The position numbers and the translations under genes were made by a program. From the NCBI RefSeq assembly GCF_030409845.1, contig NZ_JAUFQQ010000005.1, forward strand, positions 1,860,001 through 1,924,000: a stretch of 64,000 nucleotides of DNA, given 5' to 3'. How positions within the stretch are numbered: position 1 is the stretch's first letter; every line of letters begins with the position of its first letter. Source of the stretch: Flavobacterium branchiarum. GTDB taxonomy: Bacteria; Bacteroidota; Bacteroidia; Flavobacteriales; Flavobacteriaceae. The notes beneath the pieces were generated by a model, which made no database searches, was not told the origin of the DNA, and worked only from the letters and a program-made list of their open reading frames with translations. Shown here in pieces: positions 34,584-44,304 of this stretch.

Positions 34584-36044
34584 TTATTTTTTACTAAGTA
34601 TTCCTTTGATAGTTTCCTTTTCGTTGTGGTAAACAAAATAAACGAACACAAGTAATAATGGAATCCCAACAAAATAGTTCTCTCTGAATCCGTAAAAAGA
34701 AACAATCGAGAACAGAATCGAAATGCCTAAATAGGATCCGATTTTCTTCATATCGTAAGGTATTGGATAATATTTGTTCCCTAAAACATATGAAATAAGC
34801 ATCATGCTTCCGTAAGCAGAAATTGTTGCAATTGCAGATCCGTAGTAACTGTATTTTGGAATCAATAAATAGTTTAACACTAAAGTCAATATTGCTCCAA
34901 CTATCGATATGTAAGCACCAATTTTTGTTTTATCTGTTAGTTTATACCAAACCGATAAGTTATTGTAAATACCTAAGAAAAAGTTGGCTAGAATGATTAA
35001 TGGAACCACTTTCATAGCTTCCCAATATGATTTATTATCTAATAGAAGTATTTTTAAAATATCTGCAAAAACAATTACACCTAACAAAATCAAAGATCCA
35101 AGAATCACAAAATACTTTGTAATTACAGCATAGGTTTGTGGAGCATTTTCATTTTTGGCGTGACTAAAAAAGAACGGTTCTATTCCTAATCTAAATGCTG
35201 TTGCAAATAACACCATGAACAATCCAAGTTTGTAACAGGCTGAGTAAGCTCCAACCTCTGACTTAGCAATGTTCTCCGGCAATAAATAACCTAATAAGAT
35301 TTTATCGAAATGCTCATTGACTGCAAAAGCAAGTCCAGCAACCAAAATTGGCAGACCATATTTCATCATTTTTTTCCATAAAACAGGATCAAATTTTCGT
35401 CCAAGCGAAAGATAATTAGGAGAAAGTACAATGAAAGTAGCTAAGCTCGCTAGCAAGTTAGCAATGAAGATATAAGCAATTTGGAAATTTTCAACATATA
35501 AATTATCCCAAACTGAGTTAGGATGCTCAGCTGCAAGAGTTGGTAAGTACATCAAGAAGAAAATATTCAGAACAAGATTTACTACTACGTTTCCAATTTT
35601 TATTGCAGCATAAACCATTGGTCGCTGATTGGCACGAAGTTTAGAAAACGGCACTAACACGAGTGCATCTAAAACTAAAATCCAAACCGAATAAGTAATA
35701 TATTGTACATCAACTTCCGCTAGAGTTGCCAATGTATTTCTAAAAATCAATGCTGCAAAAAGGAAAATAATCGATGACCAAAAAATAGAAATTGTAGAAG
35801 TTGCAATTACATTTTTCTTATCAGGTTCAGAATTATAAAACCTAAAAAAGGCAGTTTCCATACCGTAAGATAGAACTACGTTAAAAAATACCATCCAAGA
35901 TAGTACAATAGAAACTTCTCCGTATTCTGCAGTTGGCAAAATACCCGTGTATAAACGTACTAATAAAAAACTCAGCATTCGTGGCAATACAGTTGCAAGC
36001 CCGTAAATAGCTGTTTGTTTAAAAAGATTTTTATATAATCCCAA
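34584..36044 (-). CDS. Wzx-type oligosaccharide flippase
   Basis: This 486-residue integral membrane protein has about fourteen hydrophobic segments spread from residue 8 to 475 and belongs to the MATE/MOP superfamily's polysaccharide-export branch. [32 protein letters not shown] at the N-terminus and [27 protein letters not shown] in the middle are typical. It would flip a lipid-linked sugar across the inner membrane. The nucleotidyltransferase gene two genes downstream supports a polysaccharide role. A TATTTTTG string on the - strand at 36080-36073 may be its promoter. Confidence 0.9.
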   Translation of the reverse strand: MGLYKNLFKQTAIYGLATVLPRMLSFLLVRLYTGILPTAEYGEVSIVLSWMVFFNVVLSYGMETAFFRFYNSEPDKKNVIATSTISIFWSSIIFLFAALIFRNTLATLAEVDVQYITYSVWILVLDALVLVPFSKLRANQRPMVYAAIKIGNVVVNLVLNIFFLMYLPTLAAEHPNSVWDNLYVENFQIAYIFIANLLASLATFIVLSPNYLSLGRKFDPVLWKKMMKYGLPILVAGLAFAVNEHFDKILLGYLLPENIAKSEVGAYSACYKLGLFMVLFATAFRLGIEPFFFSHAKNENAPQTYAVITKYFVILGSLILLGVIVFADILKILLLDNKSYWEAMKVVPLIILANFFLGIYNNLSVWYKLTDKTKIGAYISIVGAILTLVLNYLLIPKYSYYGSAIATISAYGSMMLISYVLGNKYYPIPYDMKKIGSYLGISILFSIVSFYGFRENYFVGIPLLLVFVYFVYHNEKETIKGILSKK

Positions 36045-36143
36045 AATAATTGTAGTGATAAAATTTATAAAACAAAAATAACCAATTCTTTGGTTTAATA
36101 CCGCTTTTGTTGATTCAATAAGAAAATGTTATGTCATTTTGTA

Positions 36144-36587
36144 TTATGTCAGCTTGTTTTCATCAAGGATTTTCACAAAATGAAACCCCTTTGGCCCATA
36201 TCCTTGATTGTAATAGAAACGGTGGGCTGCAAAGTTAGATGTAAAAGCATCTAAAACAATATTTGAACAGCCTAAATCAAGTGCTTTTTTTTCAATATAA
36301 TCTGTCAATAATTTCCCAATTCCTTTTGAACGATGATCAGGATGCACAACAAAATTATCAATCTCAAGGTATTTCCCTGACCAAAGTTTTGTAGACGACC
36401 AACAACCAGAAATTCCGAGACAAACATCATTTTCAAAAACTGCAATTTGAGTATAATTATGAGGAACCATTTCCGAAATGTATTCTTCATATTTTTCCAA
36501 ACTCAAATTGGGATATAAATACTGCATGGTAGCAATTTGAGCAACCATTTCTGCTATTGTTGATAGTTCTTTAATTATAAATTGCAT
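36144..36587 (-). CDS. GNAT family N-acetyltransferase
   Basis: This 147-residue acetyltransferase has an acetyl-CoA loop HRSKGIGKLLTDYIEKKALDLG (about residues 84-105) preceded by LEIDNFVVHPDHR, the standard motif A. It ends with HRFYYNQGYGPKGFHFVK. It transfers acetyl to an amine on an unknown small molecule or protein. It is 99 bases upstream of the flippase and divergent from the following + strand gene. Confidence 0.9.
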   Translation of the reverse strand: MQFIIKELSTIAEMVAQIATMQYLYPNLSLEKYEEYISEMVPHNYTQIAVFENDVCLGISGCWSSTKLWSGKYLEIDNFVVHPDHRSKGIGKLLTDYIEKKALDLGCSNIVLDAFTSNFAAHRFYYNQGYGPKGFHFVKILDENKLT

Positions 36588-36873
36588 GTAAGTGTAATAT
36601 ATATATCAAAAATAATTAAAAAAACTGATTATAACATTACAACAAATAATGGCTATTTGAATTAAAAGTCTTTCATGATTAAAAAAGAGAATATCATACT
36701 ATCTTGAAAAGGTATTATAACTATTTGATAACTGAATAGTAATTAGGTTTATAATCTTAAAAAAATAATAAACAGCAACTCTAATATTCTTAAAAACAGT
36801 ATTTTTAGAAACTAAAATAGCTTTAAACTAACCAAAATTTAAAAGTGATATTATTTAAGATTAAAAATAAAAT
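36588..36873. other. Divergent AT-rich intergenic region, nothing recognised
   Basis: These 286 bases separate the GNAT gene (- strand) from the membrane protein gene (+ strand). I see no open frame with support, no TAnnTTTG element in a good position for either gene, and no strong inverted repeat. Promoters for both genes should be here, but the sequence does not show them clearly. Confidence 0.5.
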
Positions 36874-37776
36874 ATGATCAAAATAGTAAAGTATTTAATC
36901 TTAATACGATTCAGGAGAATATTACCAAAAGATGATTATCTGGCAATTACTTTATTTCTAGCATTTTATGTAGTTGTAATTTATTTTCTAAATCAGTTAT
37001 TTCCTAGATATAGCTATTACTTCCTAATAAGCGTCTTAGAACTCGTCTTTTATCATCAAAGCAGAAAAGATATAGATTTATTAAAAACAAACAAAAACTA
37101 CCGCCTTATTCTCTTTACAGAATATATGGTGTATAGTGCACCGTATTTAATTATCTACATCATAAATCAAAGATGGGATATTCTTGTACTTCATTTTATC
37201 ATTCTAAGTTTATTAATTCAGATAAGTAAATTTGGATACAAAATAATCAAATATCCATTCAAATTATTAGATCCCTTTTGGCATATAAGCTTCAGAAAGA
37301 ACAAGCTTATTCTTGCAATGCCATTAGTTGTTTTTCTAAATTACATAGGGAACGAATCTCAAAACGAAAATTTAAATCTTGCTAGTTTATTTGTAGTCTC
37401 CTTAATCGGCTGTATTCCTTCTTTCAAACGGGAGCATTTAATTCATATTAAAATGAGTGCTTTCGATTCTAAAAATTATCTCTTAAAACAGATTCAAGCT
37501 ACATTATATAACACTTTACTAATAAGTATTGCTCTTATAATATGTTTAATGATATTCAAAAAATGGGATTTACTTTTATATATACCGCTTGTTTTTGTGT
37601 TTCCTGTAATAAATGTGCTATTTAAATATTCGTTTTTTTCTAACGAAATAGTGCATCAGCTATTTTTGGCTTTATTTATTATAAATATTCCAATTGGCCT
37701 ACCTTTTTTAATCTTACCTTATTTATACTATAGAGCTATAAAAACAATAAACAACTTGAAATATGTTACAGATTAA
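36874..37776 (+). CDS. Integral membrane protein, probable ABC-2-like permease
   Basis: This 300-residue protein has about eight hydrophobic segments, starting at residues 27-45 and ending near 270-292, with positively charged loops. No family motif is clear. The next gene overlaps by 14 bases and encodes an ABC ATPase, so this is most probably the membrane half of a two-gene exporter. The architecture recalls permeases that go with small ATPases in peptide or lantibiotic export and immunity. Codon usage is very AT-rich, even compared with the neighbours. Confidence 0.75.
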   Translation: MIKIVKYLILIRFRRILPKDDYLAITLFLAFYVVVIYFLNQLFPRYSYYFLISVLELVFYHQSRKDIDLLKTNKNYRLILFTEYMVYSAPYLIIYIINQRWDILVLHFIILSLLIQISKFGYKIIKYPFKLLDPFWHISFRKNKLILAMPLVVFLNYIGNESQNENLNLASLFVVSLIGCIPSFKREHLIHIKMSAFDSKNYLLKQIQATLYNTLLISIALIICLMIFKKWDLLLYIPLVFVFPVINVLFKYSFFSNEIVHQLFLALFIINIPIGLPFLILPYLYYRAIKTINNLKYVTD

Positions 37777-38398
37777 TATAAAGAAGAAAGCATTTGGAAA
37801 CAAAATAGTATTACAAGATATTAATCTATCTATTACGGGTAATGGAATTTATGGTGTTGTAGGCAAGAATGGGGAAGGAAAAACTACTTTTTTTAAAATA
37901 ATCTCAACGCTTTTAGACTTTCAAGGAACTATATCTTATGATAATAAGCCAGTAAAGCACAATGAAATAGCCTTTTTTCCTACTGAAGTTCCTATATATG
38001 ATGAACTAACAGTCGATGAGTTTTCAAGTTTTTACAAAGAATTACTAAATCTAAAAGCTGAAAATAAACAAAACTTATTTGATGTCCCGCAAGATAAACT
38101 CATCAAGACATTTTCAACTGGAATGAAAAAGAAGGCTTATATGAATGCCGTATTCCAGAAAGAATATTCAATATATATTTTTGACGAACCCTTTAATGGG
38201 CTAGATCTAGAGTCTAATTATCTACTAATGAATTATATTCGGGAGTTATCAAAAAATAGTATCATCCTTATTTCTTCACATATACTGGAAATTCTATATA
38301 AAGATTGTGATAAAATTATTCTAATAAAAAACACTGCTATTAAAGAATTTGAAAAACAAGAGTTTTTAAAAATTGAAAATGAGCTTTTTATGAAATAA
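37763..38398 (+). CDS. ABC transporter ATP-binding protein
   Basis: This 211-residue ATPase has Walker A GKNGEGKTT (34-42), in which Glu replaces the usual Ala or Ser, signature FSTGMKKKAY, Walker B IYIFDEPFNG and a switch His in ISSHILEIL. It is short for the family (often 230-300 residues) because the C-terminal part is missing. It overlaps the membrane protein gene by 14 bases, and a terminator follows 53 bases after its stop. The substrate is unknown. The unit looks self-contained, between housekeeping genes. Confidence 0.88.
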   Translation: MLQINIKKKAFGNKIVLQDINLSITGNGIYGVVGKNGEGKTTFFKIISTLLDFQGTISYDNKPVKHNEIAFFPTEVPIYDELTVDEFSSFYKELLNLKAENKQNLFDVPQDKLIKTFSTGMKKKAYMNAVFQKEYSIYIFDEPFNGLDLESNYLLMNYIRELSKNSIILISSHILEILYKDCDKIILIKNTAIKEFEKQEFLKIENELFMK

Positions 38399-38848
38399 AC
38401 TGGCTTTAAGTAAGAAATAAACTCTTTTAGAAGTAACAAAATTAAAGACAAAAAAAAGAGCCGACATTGTCGGCTCTTTTTTATATACTAATCCCTTAAA
38501 ATAAATTACAATTTTGAAGGTAAATTTTTCTTATCCTTTCAAAGCCTTGCATTTTGAAGATTTGAAAAATTAAAAAATTTTTCTTATCCTTTCAAAGCCT
38601 TGCATTTTGAAGATTTGAAAAATTAAAAAATTTTTCTTATCCTTTCAAAGCCTTGCATTTTGAAGATTTGAAAAATTAAAAAATTTTTCTTATCCTTTCA
38701 AAGCCTTGCATTTTGAAGATTTGAAAAATTAAAAAATTTTTCTTATCCTTTCAAAGCCTTGCATTTTGAAGATTTGAAAAATTAAAAAATTTTTCTTATC
38801 CTTTCAAAGCCTTGCATTTTGAAGATTTGAAAAATTAAAAAATTTTTC
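38399..38848. other. 450-base gene-free stretch between the ABC module and atpG
   Basis: This stretch holds the bidirectional terminator (38452-38482) and the 53-bp array (from 38530), and otherwise nothing. The short remaining parts (38399-38451 and 38483-38529) have no gene or motif. Each array unit contains a possible 11-codon reading frame on the - strand, starting ATGCAAGGC, without any sign that it is translated. Confidence 0.85.
38452..38482. terminator. Bidirectional intrinsic terminator between the ABC unit and atpG
   Basis: GAGCCGA and TCGGCTC form a GC-rich stem (38458-38476) around CATTG, flanked by an A-run before and a T-run after, so it can work on both strands. It ends the ABC module on the + strand and probably also the atp operon on the - strand, since it is the first clear terminator after atpG and its repeat array. 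Confidence 0.92.
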
Positions 38849-38865
38849 TTATCCTTTCAAAGCCT
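38530..38865 (-). repeat. 53-bp tandem array made from the atpG 3' end
   Basis: Six identical 53-bp units start at 38530, 38583, 38636, 38689, 38742 and 38795. A seventh partial unit of 18 bases (38848-38865) is the real 3' end of atpG. On the - strand every unit repeats the last codons and the stop of atpG (GCTTTGAAAGGATAA) followed by 38 bases. Within and across units, AATTTTTC pairs with GAAAAATT and TTCAAA with TTTGAA, so each repeat can fold into a hairpin in the mRNA. A shortened copy is visible at about 38512-38529. Perfect identity means that it is recent or kept uniform. Confidence 0.95.
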
Positions 38866-39709
38866 CAGCTCCACCAACGATTTCTAAGATTTCGTTTGTA
38901 ATAGCAGCTTGACGTGCTTTGTTATAAGTTAATTTTAATTGATTTCTCAATTCAGTAGCATTATCAGTTGCTTTGTGCATTGCAGTCATACGAGCACCAT
39001 GCTCTGAAGCAAATGAATCACGGATACCTTTGTATAATTGTGTTTTTAATGATTTAGGAATCAAAGTCAACACAATTTCTTCTTTAGAAGGTTCAAAGAT
39101 ATAATCTCCTGTTGAAACAGCTACATCTGATTTAATTGGAGCTAATGGTAAAAACTGTTCTACTTGAACAATTTGAGTAGCAGCATTTTTAAATTGATTG
39201 TAAATCAATTCAATTCTATCATACTCTCCTGACAAGAATTTTTCAGTTAAATTATCAGCAATTGCAGCAACATTATCAAAAGTTAAATGGTCAAAAATTG
39301 CATTATGATGACCGTGAACTTTATGAGTTTTAGCTAAAACGTCGTTTCCTTTTTTACCTATTGGAAAAATATCAACTTGTTTTCCAGCGTAGAATTCTGT
39401 GCGTGCTTTTGCTTCTTTTATTACATTGGTATTAAATGCACCACATAAACCTCTATTTGAAGTTATTGCTACAAGTAATACTTTTTTTACTTCACGTTGT
39501 GTAGTAAAATCTCCTCCAACATCACCATCAAGTGTTGCTGAAAGATTTTGTAATAATTCCGTTAACTTCTCGGCATAAGGGCGCATTGCTGTGATTGCAT
39601 CTTGTGCTTTCTTAAGCTTTGCAGCAGAAACCATTTTCATTGCCGATGTAATCTGCATCGTAGATGAAACGGAAGTAATTCTATTACGGATTTCCTTTAA
39701 ATTTGCCAT
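38849..39709 (-). CDS. atpG: ATP synthase gamma subunit
   Basis: This 286-residue central-stalk subunit of F1 has the N-terminal MANLKEIRNRITSVSSTMQITSAMKMVSAAKLKKAQDA and the C-terminal MTAMHKATDNATELRNQLKLTYNKARQAAITNEILEIVGGAEAL helices that make the rotating coiled coil. It is the last gene of the atp operon. Its final codons and stop are copied six more times directly downstream in the 53-bp array, which leaves the protein itself unaffected. A 91-base gap with small inverted repeats separates it from atpA. Confidence 0.97.
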   Translation of the reverse strand: MANLKEIRNRITSVSSTMQITSAMKMVSAAKLKKAQDAITAMRPYAEKLTELLQNLSATLDGDVGGDFTTQREVKKVLLVAITSNRGLCGAFNTNVIKEAKARTEFYAGKQVDIFPIGKKGNDVLAKTHKVHGHHNAIFDHLTFDNVAAIADNLTEKFLSGEYDRIELIYNQFKNAATQIVQVEQFLPLAPIKSDVAVSTGDYIFEPSKEEIVLTLIPKSLKTQLYKGIRDSFASEHGARMTAMHKATDNATELRNQLKLTYNKARQAAITNEILEIVGGAEALKG

Positions 39710-39740
39710 TTTTTCTAATTAGAAAATTTGAAAATCAGCC

Positions 39741-39786
39741 AACTAGATAATTAAAAAAACACTTTGATTCTTCTAATTATCTAATT
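39741..39786 (-). repeat. Imperfect inverted repeat between atpA and atpG
   Basis: AACTAGATAATTA (39741-39753) and TAATTATCTAATT (39774-39786) pair with one mismatch around 20 bases. They are followed by short TCTAATTG tandem words up to about 39800. It sits in the 91-base atpA-atpG gap. It may be a processing or stability signal, or simply one of the AT-rich intergenic repeats of this genome. Confidence 0.5.
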
Positions 39787-39800
39787 GTCTAATTGTCTTA

Positions 39801-41378
39801 TTAGTTATATTTTGCTGAAATTTCTTTTGCTACTTTTTCGATAACATCTGTAATGTTGTCATCTAACTTACCAGCTTTAAGTGCATTAAGAGTGTCTTTA
39901 TGCTTAGTGTTAAGGTATGCTAAGAAATCTGCTTCAAATTCTTTTACTTTATTTACAGGAACGCTTCTTAATAAGTTTTTAGAACCTGCATAAATAATAG
40001 CTACTTGGTTTTCAACTGTATAAGGATCATTTAAACCTTGTTTCAAGATTTCAACGTTTCTCTTTCCTTTTTCAATTACGTTTAAAGTAACAGAATCAAG
40101 ATCAGAACCAAATTTAGCAAACGCTTCCAATTCACGGAATTGCGCTTGATCTAATTTTAAAGTACCTGATACTTTTTTCATTGATTTAATTTGTGCATTA
40201 CCTCCAACACGAGATACAGAGATACCTACGTTAATAGCAGGACGTACTCCAGAGTTGAACAAATCTCCATCAAGGAAAATTTGACCATCTGTAATCGAGA
40301 TTACGTTTGTTGGGATATATGCAGAAACGTCACCAGCTTGAGTTTCGATAATTGGTAAAGCAGTTAATGAACCACCACCTTTTACGATTGGTTTGATAGA
40401 CTCTGGTAAATCGTTCATGTTTTTAGCAATTCCATTATCTGCAATTACTTTACAAGCACGCTCTAATAATCTACTGTGTAAGTAGAAAACGTCTCCAGGG
40501 TAAGCCTCACGTCCCGGTGGTCTTCTTAATAAAAGAGAAACCTCACGGTAAGCAACAGCTTGTTTAGATAAATCATCATACACGATAAGTGCTGGACGAC
40601 CTGAATCTCTAAAATACTCTCCAATTGCAGCACCTGCGAAAGGAGCATAAACTTGCATTGGAGCTGGATCAGAAGCATTAGCTGCAACAATAACTGTATA
40701 AGCCATTGCCCCTTTTTCTTCTAACATTTTAGCAATTCCTGCTACAGTTGAAGCTTTTTGCCCAATTGCAACATATATACAAAATACAGGTTTTCCTGCA
40801 TCGTAAAATTCTTTTTGGTTTAGGATAGTATCCAAACAAACAGTAGATTTTCCTGTTTGACGGTCACCAATTACAAGCTCACGTTGTCCACGTCCAACTG
40901 GAATCATAGCATCAACAGCTTTAATACCTGTTTGTAATGGTTCTGTTACTGGCTGACGGAAGATAACTCCTGGTGCTTTTCTTTCTAAAGGCATTTCGTA
41001 TAAAGTTCCACCAATTGGTCCTTTTCCATCAATTGGAAAACCAAGAGTGTTTACTACACGTCCTACCATTTGCTCACCTACTTTAAGAGAAGCAATACGT
41101 TGTGTTCTTTTTGCAGTCGATCCTTCTTTGATTCCTGTTGATGGTCCTAAAAGTACCACACCAACATTATCTTCTTCAAGGTTCAATACAATAGCTTCAA
41201 GTCCGTTTTCAAATTCAACTAACTCACCATATTGTACATTTGATAGCCCGTAAATACGAGCAATACCATCTCCTACTTGAAGTACTGTTCCTACTTCTTC
41301 TAGAGTAGCACCAGATTCAAAACCTTCTACTTGCTTTCTTAATATTGCTGAAATTTCAGCAGGTTTGATTTCCGCCAT
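39801..41378 (-). CDS. atpA: ATP synthase alpha subunit
   Basis: This 525-residue F1 subunit has the P-loop GDRQTGKST (about residues 170-178), the beta-barrel start at about 27-95, and the segment that places the Arg finger, [13 protein letters not shown]. It binds nucleotide at the non-catalytic sites and forms the alpha3beta3 head with AtpD, whose gene is not in the window. It lies 28 bases after the unknown 509-residue gene and 91 bases before atpG. Confidence 0.97.
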   Translation of the reverse strand: MAEIKPAEISAILRKQVEGFESGATLEEVGTVLQVGDGIARIYGLSNVQYGELVEFENGLEAIVLNLEEDNVGVVLLGPSTGIKEGSTAKRTQRIASLKVGEQMVGRVVNTLGFPIDGKGPIGGTLYEMPLERKAPGVIFRQPVTEPLQTGIKAVDAMIPVGRGQRELVIGDRQTGKSTVCLDTILNQKEFYDAGKPVFCIYVAIGQKASTVAGIAKMLEEKGAMAYTVIVAANASDPAPMQVYAPFAGAAIGEYFRDSGRPALIVYDDLSKQAVAYREVSLLLRRPPGREAYPGDVFYLHSRLLERACKVIADNGIAKNMNDLPESIKPIVKGGGSLTALPIIETQAGDVSAYIPTNVISITDGQIFLDGDLFNSGVRPAINVGISVSRVGGNAQIKSMKKVSGTLKLDQAQFRELEAFAKFGSDLDSVTLNVIEKGKRNVEILKQGLNDPYTVENQVAIIYAGSKNLLRSVPVNKVKEFEADFLAYLNTKHKDTLNALKAGKLDDNITDVIEKVAKEISAKYN

Positions 41379-41406
41379 AATTATTTTTTTTACCTACTTT
41401 TATTTT

Positions 41407-42936
41407 TTATTTAAAATTAGAATATAAATCACTAAGATTTTTTAAGCCTTCTAAATTACTGTAATCAATTTTTTCTAATTCATTACTATCTATAGAAGCT
41501 CCTACATATTCTTTTAACTTACTTAAGAATTTATCTTCTTTACCCTTTTTTACCAAAACTTGAAATCCTTTTTCCTGTGTTGGAATTTTAATTACATAAC
41601 TGTTTGAAGGCAAATCTTGATAAATACTCATCTTATCTGTTGACTCTACTTCTTTGAAATATTTCCAAGAAGCTGAAGCTAAAGACATTCCAGCTAATGC
41701 TCCTAAATCAAGAGCACTATTATCTTTTGGTGCAATATTTTCAATTTTAACCAAAAGTGCTTTAAATTTTGTTTCTGTATTATCATCATTAATAATACTA
41801 AACATTACATTTTCTTTTGCTTTGTAATTATAAATTCTAAAATTACCTTTTTCATTTTTAGCAGTAACCTTTAAACCTTTTCCGTCACCGGCAGCATCTA
41901 AATCAATCATACCACTACTACTTGATTTTGGAGTGATATTTTCGAAATCAATAGAAAGTGTACCTTCTAACTTTACACCTTTATTATCAATTACATATCC
42001 TCTTTGATCATAAATGTTAGACGAGTTTAATTTTGCTTCATTTGTTTTAGCAATTTTATCATCGCGTCTAGCACTTAAAAGTACTTCTGCTTCACTTAAT
42101 GTCATGTACTTTTGACCGTTTAAATAGGTCTTATCAACTAGCTCTTTAATAAAGCTTTTAGTCGAATTTACATCATTAGCAACAAATTTTACAGATGGTA
42201 CATAAGTAAATGTAGTATTTGATTCAGTTAAAGCAACTACAAATTTCCCACCTCTTTCTACCCCTTTTACAAGAACTCTTCCACTCAAAGATGATATCTC
42301 AACATTCAAGACAGCCATTGGAGAATTGTTTTGCTTCATAGAGATGTCATATTTAGCAACAACTTTAGACATAAATTCTTTACGCTCTGCATCATTATAC
42401 TTTGATGTAAAAGCATCCTCTGGAACTAATCCTGAAAAAATTAATTTTTCAGTTGAGTGAACTTGATAATTAAGAGCTGAAAGTTGTTTTTCATCAACTT
42501 TACCTGCTTCTTTCAATTTATCTATTTCTGCGGTGATACTTGGGCGCTCTTCAGCAAAAAAAGTATCAAGATTCTCTAATCCATTTGCAGTAAATACATT
42601 GTATTTTTTAGCAAGGAGTTCAGCAATTGCCTTTTTATAATTTAACGTAAATGATAATAATTCAAAATTTACTTCTGTTTTTTTAGAACCATCTAAATTT
42701 GTTACAACAAGCCAACTTTTAGAATTTTGAGCGTCAATTTTATGTGTTTTCAAATTAGCAATAATACCATTTGAATCGTTTAACGAAGTATACGTAAATT
42801 GTGTCCCTGATTTGTCTTTTTCAACTTTTGCAATAGCAGTACCGTCGAAAAATATTTGATTTTTATCTTCTTTGATTTTTTGACCGAAAGAAATAAAAGA
42901 TGTACAGAAAACAAATAAAATTATAAAATTCTTCAT
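41407..42936 (-). CDS. Unknown exported protein inserted in the atp operon
   Basis: This 509-residue protein has a signal peptide (1-19, ending SFGQ) and no later membrane helix, so it is periplasmic or surface-bound. The mature part is Lys- and Asn-rich with an acidic helical section (about 105-150) and beta-rich stretches. I recognise no family. It starts 9 bases after atpH and ends 28 bases before atpA, on the same strand, so it must be transcribed with the F1 genes even though it is exported. This is not part of the usual atpBEFHAG order. Whether it matters to ATP synthase or just uses the transcript is open. Confidence 0.85.
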   Translation of the reverse strand: MKNFIILFVFCTSFISFGQKIKEDKNQIFFDGTAIAKVEKDKSGTQFTYTSLNDSNGIIANLKTHKIDAQNSKSWLVVTNLDGSKKTEVNFELLSFTLNYKKAIAELLAKKYNVFTANGLENLDTFFAEERPSITAEIDKLKEAGKVDEKQLSALNYQVHSTEKLIFSGLVPEDAFTSKYNDAERKEFMSKVVAKYDISMKQNNSPMAVLNVEISSLSGRVLVKGVERGGKFVVALTESNTTFTYVPSVKFVANDVNSTKSFIKELVDKTYLNGQKYMTLSEAEVLLSARRDDKIAKTNEAKLNSSNIYDQRGYVIDNKGVKLEGTLSIDFENITPKSSSSGMIDLDAAGDGKGLKVTAKNEKGNFRIYNYKAKENVMFSIINDDNTETKFKALLVKIENIAPKDNSALDLGALAGMSLASASWKYFKEVESTDKMSIYQDLPSNSYVIKIPTQEKGFQVLVKKGKEDKFLSKLKEYVGASIDSNELEKIDYSNLEGLKNLSDLYSNFK

Positions 42937-42945
42937 GAATAAAAT

Positions 42946-43482
42946 TTAATTTTGGGCCAACTCTCTTTTTAAAACTTGTAATCTGTTTGCAACAGAAGCA
43001 TTATATTGCTTGTCACCTATTCTTAAAATAAATCCTCCAATAATTGAAGCATCTACATTATTTATAATCGTAATTTTTTTATCTGAGAATGTTGCAATTT
43101 TAGCTAAAACTTTAGCTTCTAAAGCAGCATCCATAGGAATTGCTGTAGTAACCGTAGCTACTTCAACACCATTGTTTTCATCAAATAATTTAACATATTC
43201 TAGTGCTATTGCTTCTAGAATTTCGAATCTTTTATTTTCAAACAATAAATGAAACAACCCTTTGGTTACACCATTTACAGCTGCGAAAACTTCTAAAAGA
43301 GCACTTTCTTTAACTTCAACTTTTATAGTTGGGCTTTGAATAAATGTACTCAATTCATCGTTTGCTTCAATAGTTGAAGCAATTGATTTCATATCGTTAT
43401 TAACAGCTTCGGCAACACTTTTAGAATTTGCTAAGTCTAGAATTGCTTTTGCATAACGAATTGCTGCTCTTGTACTTGCCAT
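42946..43482 (-). CDS. atpH: ATP synthase delta subunit
   Basis: This 178-residue OSCP/delta protein begins with ASTRAAIRYAKAILDLANSK and ends with the conserved IIGGFILRIGDKQYNASVANRLQVLKREL. It joins the stator b subunits to the top of the alpha3beta3 head. It lies 4 bases after atpF, and the unknown exported protein follows after 9 bases. Confidence 0.95.
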   Translation of the reverse strand: MASTRAAIRYAKAILDLANSKSVAEAVNNDMKSIASTIEANDELSTFIQSPTIKVEVKESALLEVFAAVNGVTKGLFHLLFENKRFEILEAIALEYVKLFDENNGVEVATVTTAIPMDAALEAKVLAKIATFSDKKITIINNVDASIIGGFILRIGDKQYNASVANRLQVLKRELAQN

Positions 43483-43486
43483 AATA

Positions 43487-43978
43487 TTAGTTTAGCTTTA
43501 CGTCACCTAACATTTTCTCAACTAATTTAGTTTGAGATTCTTTGTTAGATAATTCATCCTTCAATAATTTTTCAGCAATGTTTAATGATAAAGTTGAAAC
43601 TTGAGATTTCAATTCAGCCATAGCTGCATTCTTTTCATTTTCAATAGCTGCTTTAGCTTGGGCAATTAATTTTTGTCCTTGCTCTTGCGCTTCATTTTTA
43701 GATTCAGCTATAATTTGCTCTTTCATTTCGCGAGCTTCTTTTAACATTGCGTCACGTTCAGCACGAGCTTCTTTTAAGATACGCTCATTATCAGCAGTTA
43801 AATTTTGCATTTCTCTACGAGCTGCTTCTGCTGCTGCTAATGCATTGTTTATAGATTCTTCACGGCTTTTTACTGCACCTAATATAGGTTTCCAAGCAAA
43901 TTTCGCCATAAGAATGAAGAAAATGATAAAGATAGTTGTTGTCCAAAAAATTAAACTTTCTGGTGAAGTTAATTGCAT
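43487..43978 (-). CDS. atpF: ATP synthase b subunit
   Basis: This 163-residue stator subunit has one N-terminal membrane helix (about 8-27) and a long charged coiled coil (30-140, rich in Ala, Glu and Lys) that reaches to the delta subunit. WKPILGAVKSREESINNALAAAE is the typical start of the soluble part. It is preceded by an 82-base gap after atpE that contains a terminator-like hairpin, so its level is probably lower than that of atpE. Confidence 0.95.
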   Translation of the reverse strand: MQLTSPESLIFWTTTIFIIFFILMAKFAWKPILGAVKSREESINNALAAAEAARREMQNLTADNERILKEARAERDAMLKEAREMKEQIIAESKNEAQEQGQKLIAQAKAAIENEKNAAMAELKSQVSTLSLNIAEKLLKDELSNKESQTKLVEKMLGDVKLN

Positions 43979-44013
43979 AACATTATATATTTAAAATTTG
44001 TTTGTCTTTTTTT

Positions 44014-44051
44014 AAAAAAACTTCCTGAAGCCAACCGCTACAGGAAGTTTT
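44014..44051 (-). terminator. Attenuator-like hairpin just after atpE
   Basis: On the - strand, AAAACTTCCTG and CAGGAAGTTTT form an 11-bp stem around 13 bases and run into seven T. This is a complete intrinsic-terminator layout, 9 bases after the atpE stop but before atpF. Since atpF-H-A-G must be expressed, it probably stops only part of the transcripts, which would yield extra c-subunit mRNA. Confidence 0.88.
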
Positions 44052-44060
44052 AGATTTTAA

Positions 44061-44282
<222 letters not shown>

Positions 44283-44304
44283 TTAATAATTAATAAAACT
44301 CTGA

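Noticed and set aside
38530..38865. CRISPR array
   Set aside because: Units are fully identical over 53 bp with no variable spacers, and each contains the atpG stop region. No cas genes are near.
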